64,000 nucleotides of DNA from Streptomyces sp. SCSIO 30461 (GTDB lineage: Bacteria > Actinomycetota > Actinomycetes > Streptomycetales > Streptomycetaceae), in the NCBI RefSeq assembly GCF_037023745.1, contig NZ_CP146101.1, positions 372,001-436,000 on the forward strand. Direction: 5' to 3'. Within the stretch, counting starts at the first letter, position 1. Each line of letters starts with the position of its first letter. The notes beneath the pieces were generated by a model that worked only from the letters and a program-made list of their open reading frames with translations, did not search any database and was not told where the DNA came from. The position numbers and the translations under genes were made by a program. Shown one piece after another: positions 16,751 to 24,558 of the stretch.

Positions 16751-17749
16751 TCAGCCTCCTACGAAGGGAGAGCGGGCAACGGGTACCTCGGCCAGGCCGT
16801 TGAGCGGCTGGTCGGTGAGGTAGCGGCGCAGGTTGTCGGCGAAGAACGTGACCGCCTCGTTCATGTACGTGCGGCTGAGCGTGGAACTCTTCGGGGTGAG
16901 GACGACCCGGGGGTGGAGTCGCAGGGGATGGCGGGCGGGCAGCGGTTTCGGGTCGAAGACGTCCAGGGCGGCGCCGCGAAGGTGGCCGGCGTTGAGGGTG
17001 GCCAGGAGGGCTGCCTGGTCGACGGTCGCCGCGCGGCCGAGGTTGAGGAAGACGGACTTCGGCTTGAACGCCGTGAAGAGGTCGTGGTCGAAGAACCGGT
17101 CCGTGGCCCGGTTGGCGGGCAGCAGATCGACCACCACGTCGGCGACGGCGACCGCCTTGTGCACCGCCGACGTGTGCATCCATGTGATCCCGCCATCGGC
17201 GGCCATCGGCGGCGTCCGCCGTACGCCGATGACATCCATCCCGAAGGAGCGGGCCGCACGAGCGAGGTGTCCGCCGATACTGCCGCAGCCGACGATGGTG
17301 ATCGTCGCCCCTGCCAGGTCGAAGAACTCCTCGGCCAGGTCGTCCTTCCACCAGGTCCGGTTCCGCTGGGCGAGCTGGCTCATGAACAGCCCGCGTGAGA
17401 AGCCCAGGACCATCCCCATGGCGTGCTCGGCCATGGGCCTGCCGTGGAACCCGTACGAGCGAGTCAGAGCCACCCCGACCGAGTGGGCCTCGGCGACGGG
17501 CAGATGGTCGGTGCCGGCGGCCGGAGAGGCGATCCACCTCAGGTGAGGCGCCCCGAACAGCCACGACGGCTTGAACATCCAGCCGAAATAGACGTGCGCC
17601 TCAGCCAGGCGGTGCGGCACGGCCTCCTCGGTCGCCGTGCGGAACTCGACACCGGGGAAGGCGGCACGCAGGGAACGCTCGTGTTCGGCGGACAACCGCC
17701 AAAAGGAGTGCGGGGACTCCAGGCTGATCAACACCGTCGGCCGGTTCAT
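16751..17749 (-). CDS. D-2-hydroxyacid dehydrogenase family protein
   Basis: A 332-residue protein whose ATG overlaps the stop of the upstream glycosyltransferase gene. The NAD-binding motif is TITIVGCGSIGGHLA. The catalytic Arg is in FLNLGRAATVDQ, and the acidic residue region reads LDVFDPKPLPARHPL. The usual catalytic His, normally TPH near the end, is replaced by Lys (LTPKSSTLSR). The enzyme may reduce or oxidise a 2-oxo/2-hydroxy acid with altered chemistry, or may have lost activity. The full-length sequence and operon position argue for function. Confidence 0.85.
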   Translation of the reverse strand: MNRPTVLISLESPHSFWRLSAEHERSLRAAFPGVEFRTATEEAVPHRLAEAHVYFGWMFKPSWLFGAPHLRWIASPAAGTDHLPVAEAHSVGVALTRSYGFHGRPMAEHAMGMVLGFSRGLFMSQLAQRNRTWWKDDLAEEFFDLAGATITIVGCGSIGGHLARAARSFGMDVIGVRRTPPMAADGGITWMHTSAVHKAVAVADVVVDLLPANRATDRFFDHDLFTAFKPKSVFLNLGRAATVDQAALLATLNAGHLRGAALDVFDPKPLPARHPLRLHPRVVLTPKSSTLSRTYMNEAVTFFADNLRRYLTDQPLNGLAEVPVARSPFVGG

Positions 17750-19056
17750 CCCGCTCGGCCCCCCGCGCTGGACGCTTGCGCGAGAGCCCAAGGGGCGATG
17801 CGCTCGATGACGGAACCGATGCTGGTCTCGTAGTCGTGACGCGAGCGCACCAGGGCCGCCCCGGCGCTCCGGAGCCGGTCGCGTTCGCGGGGCAGGACGG
17901 TCAGGGCGCGGTGGAGCGCGGAGGCCAGAGACCTGGCGTCGCGTGGCGCGGCGGTGAAGCCGGTCTCGCCCTCGACGACGGTCTGGGCCAGCCCGCCGGC
18001 CGTGGTTGCCACCACCGGGCCTGCTCCAGCTGCGAACGCCTCCAGGGGGATGCGACCGAAGGGCTCCTCTCGGGAAGGAACGACGACGGCGCGCAGGGCT
18101 GGGTTGTGCAGCCAGGCGCGGATCGTGGGGGTGAAGCGCGTGATCAGCGTCGCGTCTAGGCGGTACGCGCGGATGCGAGCCGCCAGGTCCTCCTGGTGCG
18201 AGGTAGGGCGCTCGTGTTCGTCCGAGGTCACGGCCGCCAGGACCAGGTGCGGGGCGCGGACTCCGCGCTCCTTGAGGAGGTGCAACGCCTCCAGAAGGTC
18301 GTCGAAGCCCTTCGTCGGCACGGCACGGCCCATGGCGAGAAGGAATCCGGCGCGAGCCTTGAAGGGCAGGGGCGGCGCGCTCGTCGGCCGGGCCATCTCC
18401 TCCTGGATCAGCCCGTTCGGGACGCTCACGATGCTTCCCCGAGGAACGGCGTAGCTGACGACGAGGTGGCCCCGCATATGGGAGGAGATGGCGCCGATCC
18501 GCCCGCCTCGGACGGTCGCCGCCCGCAGGGCGTCCCGCTCCCAGCGGACTCGGGACATGTCCTTGGGCCGCGTCAGCGCCGTCGTGGAGCGGGGTATGAG
18601 CAGCAGGTCCGTGGTCGGCGACGTGTAGGGGGCCAGCCCGAGGAACGGGATGTCGAGGCCGATGAGAAGGCACCGGCTCGCGTGGTCGGCGATGCGTACG
18701 GCCGCCTCGCCCGCCAAGTCGCACAGCTGCACGGAGCCGTGGATCGAGTCCGGCGCCGCTTGGACCTCCGGGATCGTGATGACGTCGGCCTCGGCGTGCC
18801 GCAGCATCTGCTGGACCTCGCTGGCCCACCGCCGGTCGTGGGCTCCCCCGCCCTCCGGAACGTGTGAGGTGATCACGGAGAGGCGGCCCTGCGGCAGCTG
18901 GCGAGCCAGCGCCGTGAGGAAGGCACGGTTGCTGAAGCCGGTGCCCGACGCCGCGCCGTAGAAGCCCTCGTGGAGGGCGACGACGACACGGGGCCGGCGG
19001 ACCGCCTCCGGTATGGCCGTGGGCGGGGGTGGTGGAGTCGCATGGTCGATGCGCAC
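17746..19056 (-). CDS. glycosyltransferase family 4-like, early gene of the biosynthetic operon
   Basis: A 436-residue GT-B protein. GTG 19056 was chosen because AAGGAGG lies about 10 nt upstream; upstream in-frame starts have no such site. It has the N-terminal Rossmann segment RVVVALHEGFYGAASGTGF, then LLAMGRAVPTKGFDDLLEAL, VVVPSREEPFGRIPLEAFAA and GPVVATTAGGLAQTV, the donor site with the E-x7-E pattern of retaining GT4 enzymes. It is followed by seven genes with overlaps or gaps of 23 nt or less, so one transcript is likely. Confidence 0.85.
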   Translation of the reverse strand: MRIDHATPPPPPTAIPEAVRRPRVVVALHEGFYGAASGTGFSNRAFLTALARQLPQGRLSVITSHVPEGGGAHDRRWASEVQQMLRHAEADVITIPEVQAAPDSIHGSVQLCDLAGEAAVRIADHASRCLLIGLDIPFLGLAPYTSPTTDLLLIPRSTTALTRPKDMSRVRWERDALRAATVRGGRIGAISSHMRGHLVVSYAVPRGSIVSVPNGLIQEEMARPTSAPPLPFKARAGFLLAMGRAVPTKGFDDLLEALHLLKERGVRAPHLVLAAVTSDEHERPTSHQEDLAARIRAYRLDATLITRFTPTIRAWLHNPALRAVVVPSREEPFGRIPLEAFAAGAGPVVATTAGGLAQTVVEGETGFTAAPRDARSLASALHRALTVLPRERDRLRSAGAALVRSRHDYETSIGSVIERIAPWALAQASSAGGRAG

Positions 19057-19082
19057 CGTGTGGTGCCTCCTTCGAAGACGGG

Positions 19083-19625
19083 TTATCGCGGGAGTGGGCT
19101 TAAGGTGCTGGCGGTCGAAGAGCGGACCCCGCGGGTGAGCCGGCACCAGGCGCGGGTGCCGTGGGCGCCGGTCGTCAGCGACCAGGCGTCCGCCACGGCG
19201 CCGACGATGACCAGCCCCCGTCCCGATTCGGCCTCCTCCTCAGAAGCCGGGAGAGAGGCGGGTAGGGAGTGAGAGCAGCCGCCGTCGGTGACAGTGATCT
19301 CGACCTCCAGGCCGCCGGCGGTCGGACACCTGCGGTCGACGCACAGGACCAGGGGCGGGCTGCCCGAAGCGAACGCGTTAGTCGCGAGTTCCGACCCGAT
19401 GAGGCGGGCGTCGTCGAGGAGGTCCTCCTCGCTGCCGTGCAGTGCGACCGACACGGCTTCCCGGGCCACCTCGGCCGCCTTCGGCCCGTACGGCAGATCC
19501 GTGATCAGCGTGGTCGTGCCGTCGCGGTCGGTGTGCCCGTGTCCGGGGACGCAGGCCGGACGCCCGGTGCCGTGGTCAAGTGCACTGCCCAGGCGGCCTC
19601 GGGAGGTGCTCGTGTGGTGTCTCAA
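19083..19625 (-). CDS. HATPase_c ATP-binding protein, RsbW-like
   Basis: About 180 residues from TTG 19625, with GAGGTGG upstream; the start is uncertain. The Bergerat fold shows LIGSELATNAFASG (N box), EITVTDGGCS and GRGLVIVGAVADAW, typical of the many Streptomyces RsbW-like kinases. Codon 19103-19101 is TTA. It lies 26 nt upstream of the first glycosyltransferase and may be the first gene of the operon. It may bind an anti-anti-sigma factor or act as a small regulator. The divergent promoter region 19626-19797 separates it from the regulator gene. Confidence 0.75.
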   Translation of the reverse strand: MRHHTSTSRGRLGSALDHGTGRPACVPGHGHTDRDGTTTLITDLPYGPKAAEVAREAVSVALHGSEEDLLDDARLIGSELATNAFASGSPPLVLCVDRRCPTAGGLEVEITVTDGGCSHSLPASLPASEEEAESGRGLVIVGAVADAWSLTTGAHGTRAWCRLTRGVRSSTASTLSPLPR

Positions 19626-19797
19626 GGCCCACCTCTTTCTCCGTCGGCATCCAAGGCGGCGCCTGCCGCCCGGATCCAAGAACACCGGAGGAGGCTGGTC
19701 GCGCAGGACCCGATCAACGGGTCAACTCGGTCAACTTCCTTGAGGAGGAGGTGAATCAGCCGCCCGAGGGCGTCACCATGAGGAAGCGCGAGAAGTG

Positions 19798-21276
19798 ATG
19801 GACGATCCACTGGGGCAGGGGTGGTCGCACGTGGCACCGCAGGCAGGGGAACCCAACGCCGTCCTGGCGGGGTGCCTCGACGAGCTCGGGTGGAGCCCGA
19901 AGGCGCTCGCTCGCAAACTCAACAGGGTGTTCGGAGCGGGGACGGTGGCCGAGTCGGCGCCGTACCACTGGAGGGACGCCGGATCCTTGCCGCGCTCCCC
20001 GTTACCGATGATGGCCGCCTACGTGCTCTCCCAGGAACTGGGTAGATCTGTCTCGGTGGCCGAACTCTGGCAGGGCCGCGTGGGCGACTCCTCGGCGCTC
20101 GTGCCGGCCGATACGGATCTCGCACGGCCTTGGACCGTGCAGGGCATGGAGGCGATCGTGGAGAACTGGGTGATGGGAGGGCTCGTCGACCGCCGTCGAT
20201 TCCTCGCGATCTCGGGCGCGGGGCTCCTCGCGGTCGTCGCCCAGTACCTGGACGGCACGGCAGGGCGCGGCCAGTACGCGCCCCGGATTGCGTCGCCGCC
20301 GGGTACCGATCCGCTCGTGGACCAGGTGGAACAGCACCTACCCATGCTTTCCGCGCTCGACGATGAGCACGGAGGGGCGCGTCATCTCCCCTACGTGGGT
20401 GCCCAGTTCCGTGCCGTCGGGCTGTTGATTCGCGAAGGCGGTCACTCTCCCGCCGCCGTGAGCCGCCTGATCCGCGCGCTCGCGGAGATCGGCCAGCTGG
20501 CTGGCTGGATGGCATTCGACGCCGCCGATCACGGTCTGGCGCAGCGCTACTTCGCCACGGCACTGCGGGCAGCGCACCAGGTCAACGATCTGCCCCTGTG
20601 CGCCCACATCCTCGGCGACCTCTCCTTCCAGGCGGCGAGCCGGGGCCACCCTGCGGACGCCATCGCCCTGGGCGAGGCCGCCCGCCGCGCCAGCGACGCC
20701 GCCCCGCCAGCCGTACGGGCATCCGTCCTGTCCCGGCTCGCGTACGCGTACGCCGCCGCCGGCCGCGACAACGACTTCACCCACACCCGCGGGGCTGCCC
20801 GCGAGCTGATCGCCAGCCGGGACGGCAGCCAAGAAGAGCCCCGCTGGATGTATTTCCTCACCGACAACCACCTGGACTGCCAGGCTGGTTACGGTCTTAT
20901 CCAGATGGGCTGTGCCCAGCAGAAAGCGGACGGCGGCACGAAGGGACGGCGCTTCCTCGCCCAGGGTGCGGAGATGCTCCGCTCAGGGGCGTACGACGTC
21001 CCGCGAGGCGACCCCAGTCAACGCAGGGCCATGTTCGAAGGCGCCTGGCTGGCCCTAGGCCACAGCGCCCACGGAGACCTGGAGGCCGCCTGCGAGGTCG
21101 GCCAGATCGTCGCTGACCGCCTCGACGTCGTGCGCTCGCCTCGCAGCGCGGCCCTGCTCCACCAGCTCGCCGCAGACCTGCGCCGCCGACAGCGCAACGC
21201 CCACGTGCGCAGCTTCCTGCCATCCCTGGAGCATGCCCTCGCCGAACACGCCCCGTCGAAGCCACCTGGCCGTTAG
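19798..21276 (+). CDS. XRE-type HTH / TPR-like regulator with a TTA codon
   Basis: A 492-residue protein (ATG 19798, with an alternative GTG one codon earlier). The N-terminal helix-turn-helix region shows LDELGWSPKALARKLNRVF and then YVLSQELGRSVSVAELW. The rest is helical with TPR-like repeats (HILGDLSFQAASRG, SVLSRLAYAYAAAG), the layout of NsdA-like Streptomyces regulators. Codon 69 (20002-20004) is TTA. A 15-codon reading frame from GTG 19751 ends with a TGA overlapping this ATG and could couple translation, but it has no well-spaced ribosome site. The gene is divergent from the biosynthetic operon and is the best candidate for its regulator. Confidence 0.8.
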   Translation: MDDPLGQGWSHVAPQAGEPNAVLAGCLDELGWSPKALARKLNRVFGAGTVAESAPYHWRDAGSLPRSPLPMMAAYVLSQELGRSVSVAELWQGRVGDSSALVPADTDLARPWTVQGMEAIVENWVMGGLVDRRRFLAISGAGLLAVVAQYLDGTAGRGQYAPRIASPPGTDPLVDQVEQHLPMLSALDDEHGGARHLPYVGAQFRAVGLLIREGGHSPAAVSRLIRALAEIGQLAGWMAFDAADHGLAQRYFATALRAAHQVNDLPLCAHILGDLSFQAASRGHPADAIALGEAARRASDAAPPAVRASVLSRLAYAYAAAGRDNDFTHTRGAARELIASRDGSQEEPRWMYFLTDNHLDCQAGYGLIQMGCAQQKADGGTKGRRFLAQGAEMLRSGAYDVPRGDPSQRRAMFEGAWLALGHSAHGDLEAACEVGQIVADRLDVVRSPRSAALLHQLAADLRRRQRNAHVRSFLPSLEHALAEHAPSKPPGR

Positions 21277-21285
21277 GGTCGGGTC

Positions 21286-22242
21286 ATGACCGCAGGGGAG
21301 CGCGTTGTCGTTGTCGGGGCTGGAGTGGCAGGGCTCACCACCGCCGTCGTTCTCGCCGAGGCCGGAGCTTCGGTGCACGTGATCGCCGAGCAGGTGCCGG
21401 GCGTCACGTCGCTGGCGGCCGGGGCGATGTGGGGGCCATACCTGGTCGAGCCGAAGGACAAGGTCGACCAGTGGGGGCAGCGGTCTCTGGAGGTCTTCCG
21501 CGAGCTGGCGGAGGATCCGTCGACGGGCGTCCGGCTCACCAGCGGCATCGAGGCATCCCGTACGGCCGAGGCCCCACCGGACTGGGCCACCGCTCTGCCC
21601 GGCTTCCGGCCGTGCGACCTGACCGAACTGCCGGCCGGGTTTTCGGCTGGCTACCAGTTCACGGTTCCGCTGATCGACATGCCCACCTACCTCGACTACC
21701 TCCTGCGTCGCCTCGATGCCGCTGGGGGAACGGTCGGGCGGCGACGCCTGGCTTCCCTCGCGGACGCCGGCCCTGCTCCGGTGATCGTCAACTGCACGGG
21801 CCTGGGCGCCCAGGAACTGATCTCGGATCCTGACCTTCGGCCCATCCGCGGACAGCACGTCATCGTCACCAACCCGGGGTTGACCGAGTTCTTCTCCGAG
21901 GACACCGGCCTCTCCCCGGACCTGCTGTGCCTCTACCCCCACGGCGACACCGTTGTCCTGGGCGGTACAGCCATCGACAGCGAAGGAGACCTCGCCCCTG
22001 ACGACAAGGCGGCGGCGGGCATCCTGGCCCGCTGCATCCAGGTCGAACCCCGCCTCGCTCAGGCCCGCGTCCTGGAGCATCGGATCGGTGCCCGACCGAC
22101 CCGTGCCACGGTTCGTGTGGAGGCGGAGCGAGATGAGGAGGGCGGCACCGTAGTCGTCCACAACTACGGGCACGGGGGTGCTGGCGTCACGCTGTCGTGG
22201 GGGTGTGCCGAAGAAGCTCGGGAGCTGCTCTCCGCCAAGTGA
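21286..22242 (+). CDS. FAD-dependent D-amino-acid oxidase family protein
   Basis: A 318-residue protein with the dinucleotide-binding motif VVVVGAGVAGLTTAVVLAEAG. LAAGAMWGPYLVEP, GYQFTVPLIDMPTYLDYLL, VNCTGLGA, IRGQHVIV and a C-terminal VVHNYGHGGAGVTLSWG are characteristic of D-amino-acid oxidases, which turn D-amino acids into 2-oxo acids with H2O2. It starts 9 bp after the regulator stop, so it is probably co-transcribed. It may feed the 2-hydroxyacid dehydrogenase of the divergent operon with a 2-oxo acid; that link is inference. Confidence 0.88.
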   Translation: MTAGERVVVVGAGVAGLTTAVVLAEAGASVHVIAEQVPGVTSLAAGAMWGPYLVEPKDKVDQWGQRSLEVFRELAEDPSTGVRLTSGIEASRTAEAPPDWATALPGFRPCDLTELPAGFSAGYQFTVPLIDMPTYLDYLLRRLDAAGGTVGRRRLASLADAGPAPVIVNCTGLGAQELISDPDLRPIRGQHVIVTNPGLTEFFSEDTGLSPDLLCLYPHGDTVVLGGTAIDSEGDLAPDDKAAAGILARCIQVEPRLAQARVLEHRIGARPTRATVRVEAERDEEGGTVVVHNYGHGGAGVTLSWGCAEEARELLSAK

Positions 22243-22275
22243 CGGCCTTGCAGGACACCCATCACGCACATCCCC

Positions 22276-22710
22276 GTGCTGCCCGTGGAGGAACAGGAAG
22301 ATGCAGCAGAACGCGGAGAAAGAGCCGGGCGTTGCCGCAGCCTCATCGTTCACGAGGGCCGTGTTCTGATGGTGCGTCGCCGTGTCAGCGAAGGTCCCCT
22401 CTCCTGGCAGTTTCCGGCTGGCAAGGTCGAACCTGGTGAGACTCGTGAAGAGGCTGCCGTGCGCGAGACGGAGGAAGAAACCGGCCTGACAGTGTCGGCA
22501 ATGAAGCTGCTCGGCGAGCAGGTCCACCCGAAGACGGGTCGGCTGTTGTCGTACACCGTGTGCCAGGCGGTAGGTGGCACGGCCCACGTAGCGGCCCCCG
22601 AGGAATTGGCTGAGCTTGCCTGGGTGCCCCATGGCGAGATCCCTCAGTACGTGCCGTACGGCCTGTTCGAGCCCGTGCAGGAGTACCTCGACACGTCCCT
22701 GCCATCCTGA
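22276..22710 (+). CDS. NUDIX hydrolase with apparent 5' frameshift
   Basis: The Nudix box is intact as GKVEPGETREEAAVRE and TEEETGL (pattern G-x5-E-x7-RE-U-x-EE-x-G-U). The fold begins at SLIVHEGRVLMVRRR. In the frame given, the start would be GTG 22276 with an unusual leader. A better start, ATG 22301 with GGAGGAACAGG upstream, opens the frame QQNAEKEPGVAAA, which reads like a normal N-terminus but hits a stop at 22367-22369. The two frames join near 22340, so a 1- or 2-base indel probably occurred there. NUDIX enzymes cleave nucleoside diphosphate derivatives; the substrate is unknown. Confidence 0.7.
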   Translation: MLPVEEQEDAAERGERAGRCRSLIVHEGRVLMVRRRVSEGPLSWQFPAGKVEPGETREEAAVRETEEETGLTVSAMKLLGEQVHPKTGRLLSYTVCQAVGGTAHVAAPEELAELAWVPHGEIPQYVPYGLFEPVQEYLDTSLPS

Positions 22711-23039
22711 GGGCACTGGTGGGAGCGAGGCCGGTGACGGGTGTGTGCGCCGATGAAGGAATGGATGCGGTTGCCGCGTGCACGGGCCCCTCGGGACGAC
22801 GAGGGGCGAGTTGTAGGATCTTGCGGCTCGTGGTACGGGCCATCCTTGCTGACCAGCAGCTCTTACGCTGGCTCAAGTTGATGGCACAGCCGGTCCGTCT
22901 CACGGCCATGGCATTTCCTCAGGGTGTAGTCGGCCCGCCGGGACCGGTGGGCGGGAGGTCCAAGTTGGCGAGCTGAAGTCACGCCTGCGGGGTGGCGTGA
23001 TCTGCTCCACCCCGAAATCTGGCCCTCTTCGCGAAGTGA
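22711..23039. other. intergenic region, no supported gene
   Basis: Between the NUDIX gene and the convergent Abi_C gene I see only weak open frames without ribosome sites or recognisable motifs. A short inverted repeat near 22986-23018 (the GGGGTGG and CCACCCC parts) could serve as a terminator. Confidence 0.4.
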
Positions 23040-23900
23040 TCAGACCTTAGCCTTGCGCCACGGTGCGGCGGGGTCCGAGAGCGTGTCGAGGATCAGCTCG
23101 CACCAGGTCACGGCAGCATTGACCGTCAGGCGAGCATGACGCACTCCAAGCCCAGAAGGTGCGCTCGCCTGACCGTGACCGCTGCCGAAGCCCTGGTTGC
23201 GCAGTTCGGCGACGCCGACTGCGATGTTCACCGAGCCCGAAAGGATTTTCTTCACGGCCTTGCTGCCGTCCGGCCCATCAGGAGCCGAGCCAGCGTCGAG
23301 CTTCAGCGCCTTCTGGACCGTGCTGATCAGGGCTGGGAGCGCGGCGTTCCGGTCGACCTTGATGTTCAGCTCCCCAAGAGCGGTCTTCGCCGTTGCCTCG
23401 ATGAGCTGCTTGGCCGCGCCGATGGCCCCATGGGGATCGGTGGTCAGGTCCCTCCGAATGCGCTCCAACTCGATCGTGATGCCGGAGGCGTCGGTCAGGG
23501 TGCTGAGGTCGCGGACCAGCACTGGCGGGTTGGACCAGGAGATCCTCCCCTCCTTATCGAGAGTGAAGCCGTCCCGCTCCAAGCGGACCCTGATGTCGTC
23601 AAGCCACTTAGGAGTTCCCTGATCGTCCGGGTTCCGGTACGCGCGGATGAAGTCCTCGAAGACCAGGAGTACACGTCGAACCTGGTTCGGATCCGACCAG
23701 TCCACGCCCTCCGCGTAGAGCATGAATTCAGTCCGCCGCTGGCCTGAGTCCTGGTACTTCAGCTCATCTGGCGGGATGGGCGCGAACCCGTGGTCCTCCC
23801 ACAGTTCGGCGACAATCCGGACGGTCAGGTCCGTGGCCAGAGAGCGGAAGGCGTTGCGGGTCGCCGGGCTCACCAGCTCCCGCCGTGCGGTGACGGTCAT
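23040..23900 (-). CDS. abortive-infection C-terminal (Abi_C) domain protein
   Basis: A 286-residue protein from ATG 23900. The C-terminal third matches the Abi_C pattern: GAIGAAKQLIEATAKTAL, LPALISTVQKALKL, then SGSVNIAVGVAELRNQGFGS and VRHARLTVNAAVTWCELIL, in which R-x-H and the downstream helices recall HEPN-like ribonuclease folds. The N-terminal part is not recognisable. Abi_C proteins are linked to phage exclusion. It lies alone between the NUDIX gene and the DUF317 genes. The assignment is by pattern recall and not by search. Confidence 0.7.
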   Translation of the reverse strand: MTVTARRELVSPATRNAFRSLATDLTVRIVAELWEDHGFAPIPPDELKYQDSGQRRTEFMLYAEGVDWSDPNQVRRVLLVFEDFIRAYRNPDDQGTPKWLDDIRVRLERDGFTLDKEGRISWSNPPVLVRDLSTLTDASGITIELERIRRDLTTDPHGAIGAAKQLIEATAKTALGELNIKVDRNAALPALISTVQKALKLDAGSAPDGPDGSKAVKKILSGSVNIAVGVAELRNQGFGSGHGQASAPSGLGVRHARLTVNAAVTWCELILDTLSDPAAPWRKAKV

Positions 23901-24188
23901 GGTCTGAAGATAGGAGCAGACCCTGACACCGTCACTGTCTTTTCCCAAGGTGACGTCTGATCCATGCCGCGCCTGTCCGACCAACCAGTCTCGGGTTGCG
24001 GCTGATCGGCCACTGGGTGGCCGTTGGTCGTGAGATTCGGCCACGGAACCTGAGATCCCACACGAGTGGGCCACACTGGAGTTCGCCGGGGGCAGACAGC
24101 GAAGATCCACGAATGACTGGCCAACACAGGCAAGGCATGTCAACGTAGACGACTTCCGTAAACCCCCAGGTCATGGAGGTGATTGCCC

Positions 24189-24543
24189 GTGACTGCGATG
24201 TCCCCGAGTCCCGGATTCTCGACCACCGTCGAAGCCCTGCGCTTGCGCGAGTGGCAGCTCGGCCCGGGCCAGCCCACCCTTGTGATGGATCAGTTCTCCG
24301 CTCAGGACTTCAACCTGGTCGTAGACGACCGCGCGGACGTGCACGTCAACTCGAAGGACGGCCGCTTCTACCTCGGATGGTTTCCGCTCGGGCGCCCCTG
24401 GCGCCGACGGGGAGGGATGGAAGATCGCCGTTACTGGCAAGGCGAAGGTGCGGGGCTACCAGATCTCCTTCGACACCGAGACGCCAGCCGATGTCGTTGC
24501 CGCCACTGTCGCTCGTGTGCTGGAGACCTCCTGGCTGGTGTGA
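24189..24543 (+). pseudogene. DUF317-type protein, frameshifted
   Basis: GTG 24189 has GGAGGTG upstream. The frame reads normally to FYLGWFPLGRP near 24396. It then shifts: the natural continuation GADGEGWKIAVTGKAKV lies in the next frame and runs to TGA 24541-24543. A run CGCCCCTGG (24393-24401) appears to carry one extra C. Without it the product would be about 118 residues. Such small proteins are found beside DUF317 genes on Streptomyces mobile elements. Their function is unknown. Confidence 0.65.
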
Positions 24544-24558
24544 CGCCGGAGGCTCGAG

